Below are positions 43,951-52,487 of a stretch of 64,000 bases of DNA, in pieces. A program made the translations under genes and the position numbers. The notes below the pieces were generated by a model. That model was given only the letters and a program-made list of their open reading frames with translations, made no database searches and was not told the origin of the DNA. Source of the DNA: Kitasatospora sp. NBC_01266. Its GTDB lineage: Bacteria > Actinomycetota > Actinomycetes > Streptomycetales > Streptomycetaceae. The stretch is taken from the NCBI RefSeq assembly GCF_036242395.1, contig NZ_CP108458.1:372001-436000 (forward strand), read 5' to 3'. Position 1 is the first letter of the stretch. Each line of letters starts with the position of its first letter.

Positions 43951-44742
43951 TCAGAAGTGAGCCCATGCCTCGGCGAGCAGGCTGTTCACCGCTTCGGGCC
44001 GATCACGATGCGGGGAGTGGTCGGCGCCCGGTATCCGGACCAGGCGGGCGCCGATCCGGTCCGCGATGAACTCGCCGCAGGCCGCCATGGCTTCGCCGAT
44101 GAACGCGCGGTACTCCGGATGTGCGGTCTCCCAGGTGCCGTTGACCACCAGCTTCGGGAAGTAGGCCCGCGCGAGCGGGGCCAGCGGGATCTCCGCGTCC
44201 CAGACCGGACGCTCAGCCATCGCCGAGGCGGCGGCCCGCAGCAGGTGCGGGGTGAACTCGGGCAGCGGGAGGCCGTAACCCTCCGTCGAGTAGCGCAGGT
44301 ACTCCTCGGGACTCATCGGCTCGCGCTTCTCGCCAAAAGCCGCCCGGATCCGGCCCAGCGCCTTGGCGACCGCCGGGTGCTCCTCCGCCACGCGCAACGC
44401 GGACGGCTCGATCAGCGTCAGCGAGTGAACGGCCTCCGGACGGCGCGCCGCCGCGATCATCGCACCGGCCGCGCCGTAGGAGTGACCCACCAAATGCGCG
44501 CCGGTGCCGAGCAGCGCCACGATGTCCTCGGCGTCCACCTCGTAGTCGCTGCGCTCGATGTCAGGGCTGTCCCCGAAGCCGCGCCGGTCCATCAACTCCA
44601 GCCGGAAACGCTCGGCAAGCAGGCGCTGGCCCTGGAAGCAGTCGGTGCCCCAACTCATGGTGCCGTGCACGAGAAGTGCACGCGGAGCGATTGCCGATGA
44701 TTGGTCCTGCCACAGCGTCACATGAACTGGTTCGCATCCCAT
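43951..44742 (-). CDS. Alpha/beta hydrolase, passenger of IS630 element B
   Basis: A 263-residue alpha/beta hydrolase. Oxyanion region LLVHGTMSWGTD, nucleophile elbow VGHSYGAAGA (Ser about residue 97), and the terminal His in PGADHSPHRDRPE are visible. The acid residue is probably in the VNGTWETAH to MAACGEF stretch. The substrate is unknown; haloperoxidase-like or esterase-like enzymes share the pattern. The ATG at 44742 is used; the frame continues upstream through the IS end but without hydrolase character. Its position between transposase and right repeat means it moves with the element. Confidence 0.85.
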   Translation of the reverse strand: MGCEPVHVTLWQDQSSAIAPRALLVHGTMSWGTDCFQGQRLLAERFRLELMDRRGFGDSPDIERSDYEVDAEDIVALLGTGAHLVGHSYGAAGAMIAAARRPEAVHSLTLIEPSALRVAEEHPAVAKALGRIRAAFGEKREPMSPEEYLRYSTEGYGLPLPEFTPHLLRAAASAMAERPVWDAEIPLAPLARAYFPKLVVNGTWETAHPEYRAFIGEAMAACGEFIADRIGARLVRIPGADHSPHRDRPEAVNSLLAEAWAHF

Positions 44743-44909
44743 GGCAGTGATCCTATGAACCGTCAAGCTTGCATGGGTAGCAGTGCGAAGGCGCAATCTC
44801 GCTGGTGGTGCTGCAGGGCTTTCCGGTGGGATCGAGCTCGGCAACGGCGGGTGCGTCGAGACCGACAAGCACGTCCGAGCAACACGGTGAACCTTCACGG
44901 TCACAGCAC

Positions 44910-45216
44910 TAGCCGGCTCGTCCGCCGGGCCGAATCGGGAAATGATCGTCGCCGAGAAGACGTCAGTTGCCAGTTCAGCTGAGTGGAATGCTCATCGGCG
45001 CCTCACCCTGACGACCTCACGCATTCAAGGTCGGCAACAACAAGGGGCCAACTCTGGGCGACTCATGGGCCGATCATCGCGAGCCGTGCGCGGCCCAGCT
45101 GGGCGGCGACCGCACCGCCCAGCAAGCCGACCCGCGAACGCGCTGGCGCCCAGAATCAGAATCCACACGACAGCCGACTGTTTCGGCTGCCCGCGCGGCT
45201 TGAACTGCTCAGCAGT
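44910..45216. other. 307-nt stretch without recognised gene
   Basis: Between the right TA of element B and the small secreted protein gene I see no supported gene, no long inverted repeat and no clear promoter. The flank beginning GCCGGCTCG at 44913 resembles GCGGCTCGC left of element A (41283-41291), which might be chance. Confidence 0.4.
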
Positions 45217-45477
45217 TCAGAGGGAGCAGGCGGCATAACCGCCGACGTAGTAGGCAGTGGTGATCCCATAGGAAAACGCTCCGCACGGGCCATTCTGGCG
45301 TATCCCGACGAGGAGCGTGTGCTGGGCGTCGCTGAAGAAATCCACGACATACTCGGAGCTCGGCCCTATCTCGGGCTTGGGGTGCGCTTGGGCTGCCTGC
45401 GCGGGCAGGGCACCCACCATCGCGGTACCGGTCATGAGCAGTGCGACCAATCCGGTACGGGCAAACTTCCCGATCAT
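45217..45477 (-). CDS. Small secreted protein, DUF6289-like
   Basis: An 86-residue exported peptide. A signal peptide (residues 1-29, ending in GALPAQAA) is followed by a short mature part with EYVVDFFSDAQHTLLVGIR, three further turns and two cysteines (NGPCGAF and YAACSL) that could form a disulfide. The pattern of FSDA-HTTLVG recalls DUF6289, a small secreted actinobacterial family; this is from memory. The ATG at 45477 has GGAGG 5 nt upstream. Confidence 0.72.
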   Translation of the reverse strand: MIGKFARTGLVALLMTGTAMVGALPAQAAQAHPKPEIGPSSEYVVDFFSDAQHTLLVGIRQNGPCGAFSYGITTAYYVGGYAACSL

Positions 45478-45871
45478 CGGACCTCCGGACGTTGTGGCCA
45501 GCGAACACTCCGACAGAGGGCACCGCCCGGCAGGTCACGGAGTCACATGGCCAGCTGAACTATCATGACAGAGCGCTGTGACATTACCTCGCATGGCTCG
45601 AACGGTCAATGGTAACAACGCAGTTGGCACCGGTACCTGATTTTCTCGTCCGTTCGCCAGGTTCATGCAATGAGGCCAGTGGTACTTGACTTCATGAATG
45701 GGCTCCTGCCGGCAGGGCGACTTCAGTGCCCCGGCCAAAGCGACCAAGTACACGCCCACCGAGCCCAGCAGGAGCCCTCCTCCCCCGCCGACCCGTGACC
45801 GCGACCTCACTTCACCATCGGCGCCGAAAACCGCTCGACGGACCGGCCGGCACGGACCATGATGCGAACTC
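45478..45871. other. 394-nt intergenic stretch
   Basis: No gene is supported here. GC content is lower from about 45560 to 45700 than on either side. The divergent promoters of the small secreted protein and of the following acetyltransferase-like gene must lie in it, but no boxes or palindromes stand out. Confidence 0.4.
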
Positions 45872-46582
45872 GTGACAACGCCGAAGCAGTCCCTGGTCCG
45901 CACCGCCGCCCGCAACAACGCCGACTGGTGCGCGGCGATGAGCCGATCGCACGACCTGGCGGGTGAGTTCGGGGCGCAGGCCTGGGCCGCGCCGGCCCGG
46001 ACGCCGCTGTACTACCCGGATGCCGTGACGCTGGTGCCGGGGGCCGACCCCACTGCCCTGGTGGCCCGGATCGACACCGCCGCGCCCGGTGCCTCGGTCA
46101 AGGACAGCTTTGCCGATCTCGACCTGACGGGGGCCGGCTTCCGGGTGCTGTTCGAGGCGCAGTGGATCCACCGCCCGGCGGGTGCGCCCGGCGCCGCGTC
46201 GGAGCTCGGCTGGGAGGTGGCGGGCGATCCGGGGACGTTGCGTGCCTGGGCGCTCGCCTGGGACGACGGGGACGGCAACGCCGACCTCTTCCGGCCCGAA
46301 CTGCTGGACGACCCCGACACGTTCGTGCTCGCCGGACGGTCCGCCGACGGCCGGGTGGTGGCCGGAGCGGTGGCGAGCCGCAGTGACCACGTGGTGGGCG
46401 TCTCCAACGTCTTCGCGCTGGAGGGCGGCGCCGAGGCGGCCTGGCCGGGCGTCCTGGACGCGGTGCACCGGCTGTTCCCCGGATTGCCGGTGGTCGGCTA
46501 CGAGCACGGCGAGGACCTGGCGGTCGCCGTCCGCCACGGCTTCGAGCCGGTCGGTCCGCTGCGGGTCTGGCTGCACGGCTAG
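45872..46582 (+). CDS. GNAT-like hypothetical protein
   Basis: A 236-residue soluble protein. The C-terminal half has the arrangement of a GNAT fold (DTFVLAGRSADGRVVAGAVA, then VVGVSNVFALEG and the end VAVRHGFEPVGPLRVWLHG), but the acetyl-CoA loop Q/R-x-x-G-x-G is missing. It may be a non-catalytic GNAT relative. The N-terminal part (residues 1-110) is unrecognised. The GTG at 45872 has no clear ribosome site. It is followed by the aminopeptidase gene after 97 nt on the same strand. Confidence 0.72.
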   Translation: MTTPKQSLVRTAARNNADWCAAMSRSHDLAGEFGAQAWAAPARTPLYYPDAVTLVPGADPTALVARIDTAAPGASVKDSFADLDLTGAGFRVLFEAQWIHRPAGAPGAASELGWEVAGDPGTLRAWALAWDDGDGNADLFRPELLDDPDTFVLAGRSADGRVVAGAVASRSDHVVGVSNVFALEGGAEAAWPGVLDAVHRLFPGLPVVGYEHGEDLAVAVRHGFEPVGPLRVWLHG

Positions 46583-46679
46583 CGCCGGTCGTCGGAACCC
46601 GGCCCGGCGTTCAGGTCCGCGGGCCGGTCCCGGACCGGGATGCCGTCCTCTTTTTCGCGTCGTTCCGGAGGAGTTCCCC

Positions 46680-47708
46680 ATGTACCAACCGTCCCTACTG
46701 CCCGAACCGTACGCGCACGGCCTGCTCGACGTCGGCGACGGCAACCGGATCGCCTGGGAGGCGTGCGGCAACCCCGAGGGAAAGGCCGTCCTGTCCGTAC
46801 ACGGCGGCCCCGGCGGCGGTTCCCTCCGCCGCAGCCGAGGGCGCCGCCGCGGCGGGGTGTTCGATCCCGAGGTCTACCGGGTCATCCAGTACGACCAGCG
46901 CGGCTGCGGCCTGAGCCTGCCCCACGTCGCCGACCCGGCCGTCAGCCTGGAGCACAACACCACCGACCACCTCATCGCCGACATGGAGCGGTTACGCGAG
47001 CACCTGGGCATCGAGCGCTGGCTGCTCTACGGCGGCTCCTGGGGCACGACGCTGATCCTCGCCTATGCCGAGCGGTATCCCGAGCGGGTCTCCGAGATCG
47101 TCCTGATCAGCGTCTTCCTGGGCCGGCCGGAGGACATCGACTGGCTCTACCACGGGCTGGGGCGGCTGCTGCCCGGCCCCTGGGAGGCGTTTCGGGACGC
47201 CCTGCCGGCCGCGGACCGGGGCGGCAGTCTCGTGGCGGCGTACAACCGGCTGCTCGAGCACCCGGACGAGGCGGTCCGGTTCAAGGCGGCGCAGGACTGG
47301 TGCGCCTGGGAGGACGCGGTCGTCGCCCACGAGGCGCTCGGCAGTCCGGGTGCCTACAGCAACCGGCCCGACGACGCGCTGCTGGCCCTCGTCCGGCTCT
47401 GCGCCCACTACTTCGCGAACGACGCCTGGCTCGAGGACGGGCAGTTGCTGCGCGACGCACACCGGCTGGCCGGGATCCCGGGCGTGCTGATCCAGGGCCG
47501 GCTCGACCTGGGCTGCCCGCTGCAGGGCGTGTGGGAGCTGGCGAAGGCCTGGCCGGACGCGGAGTTGAAGGTGATCGACGACTCGGGTCACACCGGCAGC
47601 CCCGCGAGGCGGGAGGCGATCGTGGCGGCACTGGAACGGTTCAGCGGGAGCGGCAGCGGTGGCGGTGGCGGCAGCGGCAGCGGCAGCGGCAGCGGCAAGC
47701 AACGGTGA
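46680..47708 (+). CDS. pip: Proline iminopeptidase
   Basis: A 342-residue alpha/beta hydrolase of the prolyl aminopeptidase (S33) family, which removes N-terminal proline. HGGPGGG forms the oxyanion loop, QYDQRGCGLSLPH and the nucleophile GGSWGTTL (Ser about residue 117) are canonical, and the Asp and His lie in QGRLDLGCP and DDSGHTGS. Two oddities: an Arg/Gly run (RRSRGRRRGG) follows the oxyanion loop where relatives have GCSPGMRRFF-like sequence, and the protein ends in a 20-residue Gly/Ser tail. The ATG at 46680 has GGAGGAG upstream. Confidence 0.9.
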   Translation: MYQPSLLPEPYAHGLLDVGDGNRIAWEACGNPEGKAVLSVHGGPGGGSLRRSRGRRRGGVFDPEVYRVIQYDQRGCGLSLPHVADPAVSLEHNTTDHLIADMERLREHLGIERWLLYGGSWGTTLILAYAERYPERVSEIVLISVFLGRPEDIDWLYHGLGRLLPGPWEAFRDALPAADRGGSLVAAYNRLLEHPDEAVRFKAAQDWCAWEDAVVAHEALGSPGAYSNRPDDALLALVRLCAHYFANDAWLEDGQLLRDAHRLAGIPGVLIQGRLDLGCPLQGVWELAKAWPDAELKVIDDSGHTGSPARREAIVAALERFSGSGSGGGGGSGSGSGSGKQR

Positions 47709-47728
47709 CGCCAGGCCGGCTCCGCAGT

Positions 47729-48301
47729 TCAGCGCGGCGGAGCCGGTACGATCCCGTGTTCCGCGAGCCAGGCCAGCACCTCGTGGCGGTCGGCGCGCAC
47801 CAGCCTGCCGCCGGTGAAGCGGGCGTCGGCGGTGACCTCGGCGAGGCAGTCCGCCGGGGGCTCGAAGGCGCGGGCCTCGTCGTCCGAACCGAACTCGGCC
47901 TCCGCGAGGACCAGGCCGTGCAGCGGTGGGTCGAAGACATCGATGCCCAGCGGGGGGACGCTGAGGCGGGTCTTGGACAGCACCGCGGCGGGCAGTGCGG
48001 CGAACAGCTCGTACTCGGCGCGGGACAGGTAGATGTTCGTGATCAGTCCCTGGACGGGGCCAGGCCGGCCGGCGGGCACCTTCTGAGTGAGCTTGTACTC
48101 GATGGTTCCCCGCTCGAGGCGCTCCACGCGCCGCAGGCGCAGGCGGGTCCCGTCCAGGTACCGGTCGGTGATCAGGCGGGTGGCGGTGACGGCCGACGCC
48201 GGGGGTGGTCCCGCCAGCAGGAACCTCCGCTCCCGCTCGACCCGCGCGTACTTGCCCTCGCTGACGGGTTCTGCGGGCACCGGGTCGACTGGTGCGGTCA
48301 T
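47729..48301 (-). CDS. CYTH-domain protein
   Basis: A 190-residue protein of the CYTH/triphosphate tunnel metalloenzyme fold. It starts with the acidic-basic signature ARVERERRFLL, and alternating charged strands follow (RYLDGTRLRLRRVE, EYKLTQKVP, and EAEFGSDDEA). Such enzymes hydrolyse inorganic triphosphate or make cAMP; here the function is open. The ATG at 48301 is preceded by GGGAAGG. It converges with the aminopeptidase gene and shares its strand with the methyltransferase gene. Confidence 0.82.
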   Translation of the reverse strand: MTAPVDPVPAEPVSEGKYARVERERRFLLAGPPPASAVTATRLITDRYLDGTRLRLRRVERLERGTIEYKLTQKVPAGRPGPVQGLITNIYLSRAEYELFAALPAAVLSKTRLSVPPLGIDVFDPPLHGLVLAEAEFGSDDEARAFEPPADCLAEVTADARFTGGRLVRADRHEVLAWLAEHGIVPAPPR

Positions 48302-48372
48302 GCTGCGCGCCTTCCCGACCGACGCCGCGACGTCGGCCAACTCGTCTACCACTGCATGAGCATGAGGCACCG

Positions 48373-49152
48373 TCAGCTGACCGGCTTCTCCCAGACCGAG
48401 ACGTGCTGGGCGCTGTCCTCGGTGAAGGGCTCGCGCGTCCAGCCGTCCCAGCGGTCGCGCAGCCGCAGACCGGCGAGCTGGGCCATCAGGTCCAACTCGG
48501 CGGGCCAGACGTAGCGGAAGGGGACCGAACGGGCCGAGCCGACGCCGTCCTCGGTGACCTCGACGTAGTGACAGGTCGCGTCCTGGGTCACGGTGTCGTA
48601 GACGGTGTAGGCCCAGCCGGTCGGACTCGTGTGGAACGGGACGATGTTCTGCCCGGCCGGGATCTTGCGCAGCTCCGGGACCATGACCTCGATGGCGAAG
48701 CAACCGCCGGGTTCGAGATGCGCCGCGACGTTGCGGAAGCAGGCGACCTGGGCTTCCTGGCTGGTCAGGTTCATGATGGTGTTGAAGACGAGGTAGGCGA
48801 GGGAGAAGGCCCCGTCCGCCCGCGTGTCCACCGTGGTGGTGGCGAAGTCACCGATCGACACGCCGATCGCCTCGCCGCCGGGCTTGGCCCGCATACCGGC
48901 CACCATCGCCCGGGACAGCTCGATGCCGTGGACCGGAACACCCCGCCGCGCGAGCGGCAACGCGATCCGCCCGGTGCCGATCCCGAGCTCCAACGCCCTG
49001 CCGCCGCCGGCCAGTTCCGCGAGGACCTGGACGGTCCGCTCGATGACGTCCGGCTGGAACGACGGGCCCGATGACCGGTCGTACCGCTCTGCCACGTCCT
49101 CGCCGAAGTACCCGTCCTCATCGATCACCGGCGGACCGTACCGCAGCAGCAC
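48373..49152 (-). CDS. Class I SAM-dependent methyltransferase
   Basis: A 259-residue methyltransferase. The SAM-binding motif I is ALELGIGTGRIALPLA, motif II lies around VHGIELSRAMV, and GDFATTTVD contains the adenine-site acidic residue. The C-terminal part (TGWAYTVYDTVTQDATCHYV) resembles small-molecule or SAM methyltransferases of the ubiE type. A GTG at 49152 gives the full length; GTG at 49128 (VIDEDGYFGED) is equally possible, as neither has a good ribosome site. Substrate unknown. Confidence 0.85.
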   Translation of the reverse strand: MLLRYGPPVIDEDGYFGEDVAERYDRSSGPSFQPDVIERTVQVLAELAGGGRALELGIGTGRIALPLARRGVPVHGIELSRAMVAGMRAKPGGEAIGVSIGDFATTTVDTRADGAFSLAYLVFNTIMNLTSQEAQVACFRNVAAHLEPGGCFAIEVMVPELRKIPAGQNIVPFHTSPTGWAYTVYDTVTQDATCHYVEVTEDGVGSARSVPFRYVWPAELDLMAQLAGLRLRDRWDGWTREPFTEDSAQHVSVWEKPVS

Positions 49153-49176
49153 CCGAAGGCGCTGACATTTTCGGAG

Positions 49177-49458
49177 TCACCCGAGTGGCTGCGCGTACCA
49201 GCGCCGGTGGACGATCCCTTCCACGCAGAGGACGGCCGAACCGGCGATCACGCCCACGAGCAGGGAGGCCCGGCCGCCGCCATGGGCGAGAGCACCCAGG
49301 CAGCCGGCGACGATGGCGAGCGGGCGCAGCAGGGTGAGCGGTCCGAGGCCGACCACCATCGCGAGGGTGCTGGCGCGGAACGGCAGCACGAAGTAGGCGG
49401 CGAGCGAGAGCAGGTCCGCGGCGGCGTAGGCCGCGGCAGCCGGCACCGCGGTTGCCAT
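49177..49458 (-). CDS. Small hypothetical membrane protein
   Basis: A 93-residue hydrophobic protein with two or three predicted membrane segments (about residues 3-24, 32-58 and 64-80) and a short positive tail (HRRWYAQPLG). It precedes the methyltransferase gene by 24 nt on the same strand and may share its message. I do not recognise a family. No ribosome site is evident at the ATG, so the start is uncertain. Confidence 0.55.
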   Translation of the reverse strand: MATAVPAAAAYAAADLLSLAAYFVLPFRASTLAMVVGLGPLTLLRPLAIVAGCLGALAHGGGRASLLVGVIAGSAVLCVEGIVHRRWYAQPLG

Positions 49459-49614
49459 CAGTGCGGGGGCCAGGAGCAGGACGGATCCGACGGGTCCCCG
49501 CCGCGCCGGCCCCGCAGGGCTGACGCAACTCCCCGGGGGATGCGGGCCGTGCCGCTCAGGCTGCCCCAGGTGAGCAGTTCGGTAGGCGAAGCACCTCGCG
49601 CCTTCGGACGAGCG

Positions 49615-50955
49615 TCAGATCCCCAGCACCAGGATGGCGACCCGCCAGCGCGCGTCCTCCAACTCGGCGTGGATCGCCGTCCAGTCCACCGTGTCGGCCA
49701 GGAGCGCCGCCGACTGTTCGGGACGCTGGGCCCGCAGCCGGACCCGCAGGTGGGTCGGCGGGTGCCAGGCGTCCACGGCCGCCGCCTCGCGGGCGGCCAG
49801 GCGCCGGCGGCGCTCGCGCTCGATGTCCGGGACGGAGTCGACGTACTCGGCCAGGCCGTTCCAGAGGGCCTGCGCGATGTCGGCCGGGCGGGCCGCCGCG
49901 CGGTGTCCGGCCAGCGCCCGCTGCTTGCGCAGGTAGGCGGTGGCGGTCTCGTCCAGGAACAGGGCGTCGAGCATCGCCTTGGTCGCCGTCGACGAGCCGA
50001 CGCGGGCGGCCAGGTCGTCCGCCTGGTACTCGGCCTGCTGGCTGCCGGAGCGGACCAGTCGGTACAGGCCGCGCCGGGCCAGCTGGACGGGCAGCGCGCA
50101 GACCAGCAACAGCCGGAGCGACAGTTCCTCGAGCAGCGCCTTCTGGGTGTTGGCGTTCATCTGCCGCAGGACGCCGCCGCCCGGCAGGGCGTCGTACTGG
50201 CTGCTGCGCTCGATCCGGCTGACCATCAACTCGTCACCACTACCGGGCATCAGCAGGTTGTGCCAGGCGTCCAGGGTCTCCAGCGCCACCCGAAGCCACA
50301 GGCCCCGTCGCGGATCCCAGGTGGCGCCGTGGCCGAGCTCCTGGGCCAGCAGGGCGATGCGCTCCTGCGGGGTGAGCACCGTCCACAGCGTCATCCCCAG
50401 CGTGAGCTCCACCTGCTGACGCACTCCCAGCCGGGCGTAGCCGGTGCGGTAGCCGGACTGCATCCGGATCCGGTCCGGCCGCCGGGCCCCCAGCGCCTCG
50501 GCCACCCGGTCGGTCAGCGCGTACAGCTGCGGGGCCTGCTCACGGGTCACCAGCGCCGGGTCGTCCCGCCGCCCGCCGAGCCGCGGGCGCAGCAGGTAGG
50601 CCAGGCCCAGGCCGACCAGGCCGAGCACGATGAAGACCAACCTGCCGGTCAGCAGCAGCCAGAGGGAGCAGACCACCACTGCCAGGGTCACGAGGTGTAC
50701 CAGCGAGGCAAGGGCCAGCGCGGCCAACCGGCCGACGTTCCACCGCCGTCCGCCCACGGTGCTGGCGGCCAGTCGCTCGTACAGTCCCTCGGCCCGCGCC
50801 CGCGCCCGCGAGCGCCGCCGCGCCTCCCGCCAGCCCAGGGGCGGCTCGGCGCCGAGGTTCCACTCGCAGCTGGGACACCACTCGCTGAACCGGGGACTGG
50901 AGTCGAACGCCGCACCGCACCGGGGGCAGGTGCGCGTTGCTATGGAGTCGGTCAT
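49615..50955 (-). CDS. M48-like membrane protein with altered zinc motif
   Basis: A 446-residue protein. A zinc ribbon at the N-terminus (CPRCGAAF and WCPSC, residues 10-32) leads to two membrane helices (about 80-125) and an M48-like domain. At the position of the HExxH motif it has LLAQELGHG: the first zinc His is Gln205 (CAG, one base from a His codon), while Glu206 and His209 remain. The third ligand region AEYQADDLAARVG is intact. It may be inactive or use the site differently. The family normally cleaves membrane or exported proteins. The ATG at 50955 is chosen because the zinc ribbon starts there. It is divergent from a MarR gene. Confidence 0.82.
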   Translation of the reverse strand: MTDSIATRTCPRCGAAFDSSPRFSEWCPSCEWNLGAEPPLGWREARRRSRARARAEGLYERLAASTVGGRRWNVGRLAALALASLVHLVTLAVVVCSLWLLLTGRLVFIVLGLVGLGLAYLLRPRLGGRRDDPALVTREQAPQLYALTDRVAEALGARRPDRIRMQSGYRTGYARLGVRQQVELTLGMTLWTVLTPQERIALLAQELGHGATWDPRRGLWLRVALETLDAWHNLLMPGSGDELMVSRIERSSQYDALPGGGVLRQMNANTQKALLEELSLRLLLVCALPVQLARRGLYRLVRSGSQQAEYQADDLAARVGSSTATKAMLDALFLDETATAYLRKQRALAGHRAAARPADIAQALWNGLAEYVDSVPDIERERRRRLAAREAAAVDAWHPPTHLRVRLRAQRPEQSAALLADTVDWTAIHAELEDARWRVAILVLGI

Positions 50956-51115
50956 GCCGCCTGATGATGCCACCGCGGAGCCGCCCGAGCTCCGCTCTTT
51001 CCCGTACGGATGATCACAATTTCTGCGGGCGACGGACACCTCGGACCTGCCCGGTCCTCACCCGGATCGGCAACAGCTGCCCAGCGGTGCGACGGGGGAA
51101 GGTAGCGTCGCGATC

Positions 51116-51607
51116 ATGCGACCGCCGACCAGGACCGCCACCGACCAGGCGCCGGCCGATCCGGCCGCCACCGACGACCTGCTGGCCACCCAGCCCATCG
51201 GCTACTGGACCGGCCTCGCCCACGCGGCCGTCACCCGGCAACTGCGTGACGCCACGGCCAGGGTCGACGTCACGCAGCCGCAGTACTGGGTGCTCAACCG
51301 GGTGAACGGCGGGCCCGCGGCGCCGAGCCGCGAGGAGGTGGTCGGCCAGCTGACTCCCCTCGCGGACGGGCCGCACGAGATCGCCCGTGTCATCGACCAG
51401 TTGCTCCACCGCGGCTGGCTGCGGATCGACGCCGGGCAGCGCCTGCGGCTCACCGACGCCGGGGAGGCCGCCCGGGTGCGGCTGCGCGAGCTGGCGACCG
51501 AGCTGCGCGCCGTGGTCCACCAGGGCATCAGCGACGAGGAGTACGTGGCCGCGCTCAAGGTGCTGCGCAGGATGGTCGCCAACGTCGAGGAGAACGGCGG
51601 CTCCTAG
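51116..51607 (+). CDS. MarR-family transcriptional regulator
   Basis: A 163-residue winged-helix protein of MarR type. TQPQYWVLNRVNGG is helix 1-2, PSREEVVGQLTPLADG and HEIARVIDQLLHRGWLRI the HTH, and RLRLTDAGEAARVRL the wing. It is divergent from the M48-like gene across 160 nt and may control it. No palindrome is obvious in that gap. Confidence 0.82.
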   Translation: MRPPTRTATDQAPADPAATDDLLATQPIGYWTGLAHAAVTRQLRDATARVDVTQPQYWVLNRVNGGPAAPSREEVVGQLTPLADGPHEIARVIDQLLHRGWLRIDAGQRLRLTDAGEAARVRLRELATELRAVVHQGISDEEYVAALKVLRRMVANVEENGGS

Positions 51608-51716
51608 GCGCGGGAGCTCCTGGGTACGGGGGCTCTGGGTACGGGGCCCGCGCGCACCACCCCGCACTCGGCGGCGATCCGCCCGCCCTGGTCGCCGGTC
51701 TCGCGCTCTGGCATCA

Positions 51717-51739
51717 TTGACAAACGGAACTACGTTCCG
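51717..51739 (+). promoter_or_regulatory. TetR promoter and perfect operator
   Basis: TTGACA (51717-51722) is a perfect -35 box and is followed after two bases by CGGAAC-TAC-GTTCCG (51725-51739), a perfect palindrome. No clear -10 box can be seen downstream. The site lies 37 nt before the tetR start, so autorepression is likely. The same TTGACA-plus-CGGAAC arrangement occurs at 5879-5902. Confidence 0.8.
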
Positions 51740-51775
51740 CTGCACAGGCCCGACAACCGCGCAGGAGGCAGCGCA

Positions 51776-52420
51776 GTGAACGACAGCGACGGGGACACCG
51801 GGCCCGCAACCCGGCCCAAGCGGGCGGACGCCCGGCGCAACGAGGAGGCACTGCTCGACGCGGCCGCCGCGGTCTTCGTCAGGTCGGGCGTCGAAGCGCC
51901 GGTACGCGACATCGCCGCCGAGGCCGGCGTCGGCACGGGCACGATCTACCGCCACTTCCCGACCCGCGCGGACCTGATCATCGCCGTCTACCGGCACCAG
52001 GTCGAGGCCTGCGCCGAGGCCGGCCCGGCCCTGCTGGCCACCAGCCCGACTCCGCACGCCGCACTCGGGCGGTGGATCAACCAGTTCGTCGACTTCCTGG
52101 TCACCAAGCACGGACTCGCTGCCGTACTGCAGCCCGGCAACGCCGACTTCGACACGCTGCACGCCTACTTCCTCGACCGGCTCGTGCCCGTCTGCGCCCA
52201 ACTGCTCGAGGCCGCAACCGCCGCCGGCGAGATCCGCTCCGACGTGAACGCCCTCGAACTCATGCGCGGCGTCGGGAACCTCTGCATCGGCGCATACAAC
52301 AACCCGCAGTACGACGCACGGCGCCTGGTCGAACTCCTCATCGCGGGACTGCGGCTATCGGTCCAGGACCTGTCGTGGTGCCACGGAGGCGGTGCCGGGC
52401 GTCCCCGTGAGGCCGACTAG
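51776..52420 (+). CDS. TetR-family transcriptional repressor
   Basis: A 214-residue TetR regulator. The HTH is canonical: NEEALLDAAAAVF, VRDIAAEAGVGTGTIYRHF, PTRADLIIAVYRHQ. The C-terminal ligand domain has the TetR_C pattern (ALGRWINQFVDFLVTKHGLA). The GTG at 51776 follows AGGAGG. It is autoregulated in all likelihood by the palindrome at 51725-51739. A target other than itself is not adjacent, but a matching operator pair sits in front of the hydrolase gene at 4801-5760. Confidence 0.92.
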   Translation: MNDSDGDTGPATRPKRADARRNEEALLDAAAAVFVRSGVEAPVRDIAAEAGVGTGTIYRHFPTRADLIIAVYRHQVEACAEAGPALLATSPTPHAALGRWINQFVDFLVTKHGLAAVLQPGNADFDTLHAYFLDRLVPVCAQLLEAATAAGEIRSDVNALELMRGVGNLCIGAYNNPQYDARRLVELLIAGLRLSVQDLSWCHGGGAGRPREAD

Positions 52421-52487
52421 GCTTGCGCCGGGACGTTCGGGTGCAGCTGATCGCCGGTCATACAGTCGGCCATACAGGGGTGGGGCA

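Larger units (their letters stand above)
42713..44909 (+). mobile_element. IS630-type element B with passenger gene (2197 bp)
   Basis: A 25-bp inverted repeat GTGCTGTGACCGCAAAGGTT... at 42713-42737 matches the complement of 44885-44909 at 23 of 25 positions. TA lies on both sides (42711-42712 and 44910-44911). The left TA is at the same time the right TA of element A. Inside are a transposase (42806-43924) and, convergent to it, an alpha/beta hydrolase gene (43951-44742) that is not needed for transposition. Confidence 0.85.

Noticed and set aside
43925..44909. Alternative right end of IS element B close to the transposase stop
   Set aside because: No copy of the 25-bp inverted repeat was seen between 43925 and 44884; the only match is at 44885-44909 with TA outside it.
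45535..45918. Minus-strand open frame of 127 codons
   Set aside because: It overlaps the start of the acetyltransferase-like gene, has no family signature and an uneven composition.
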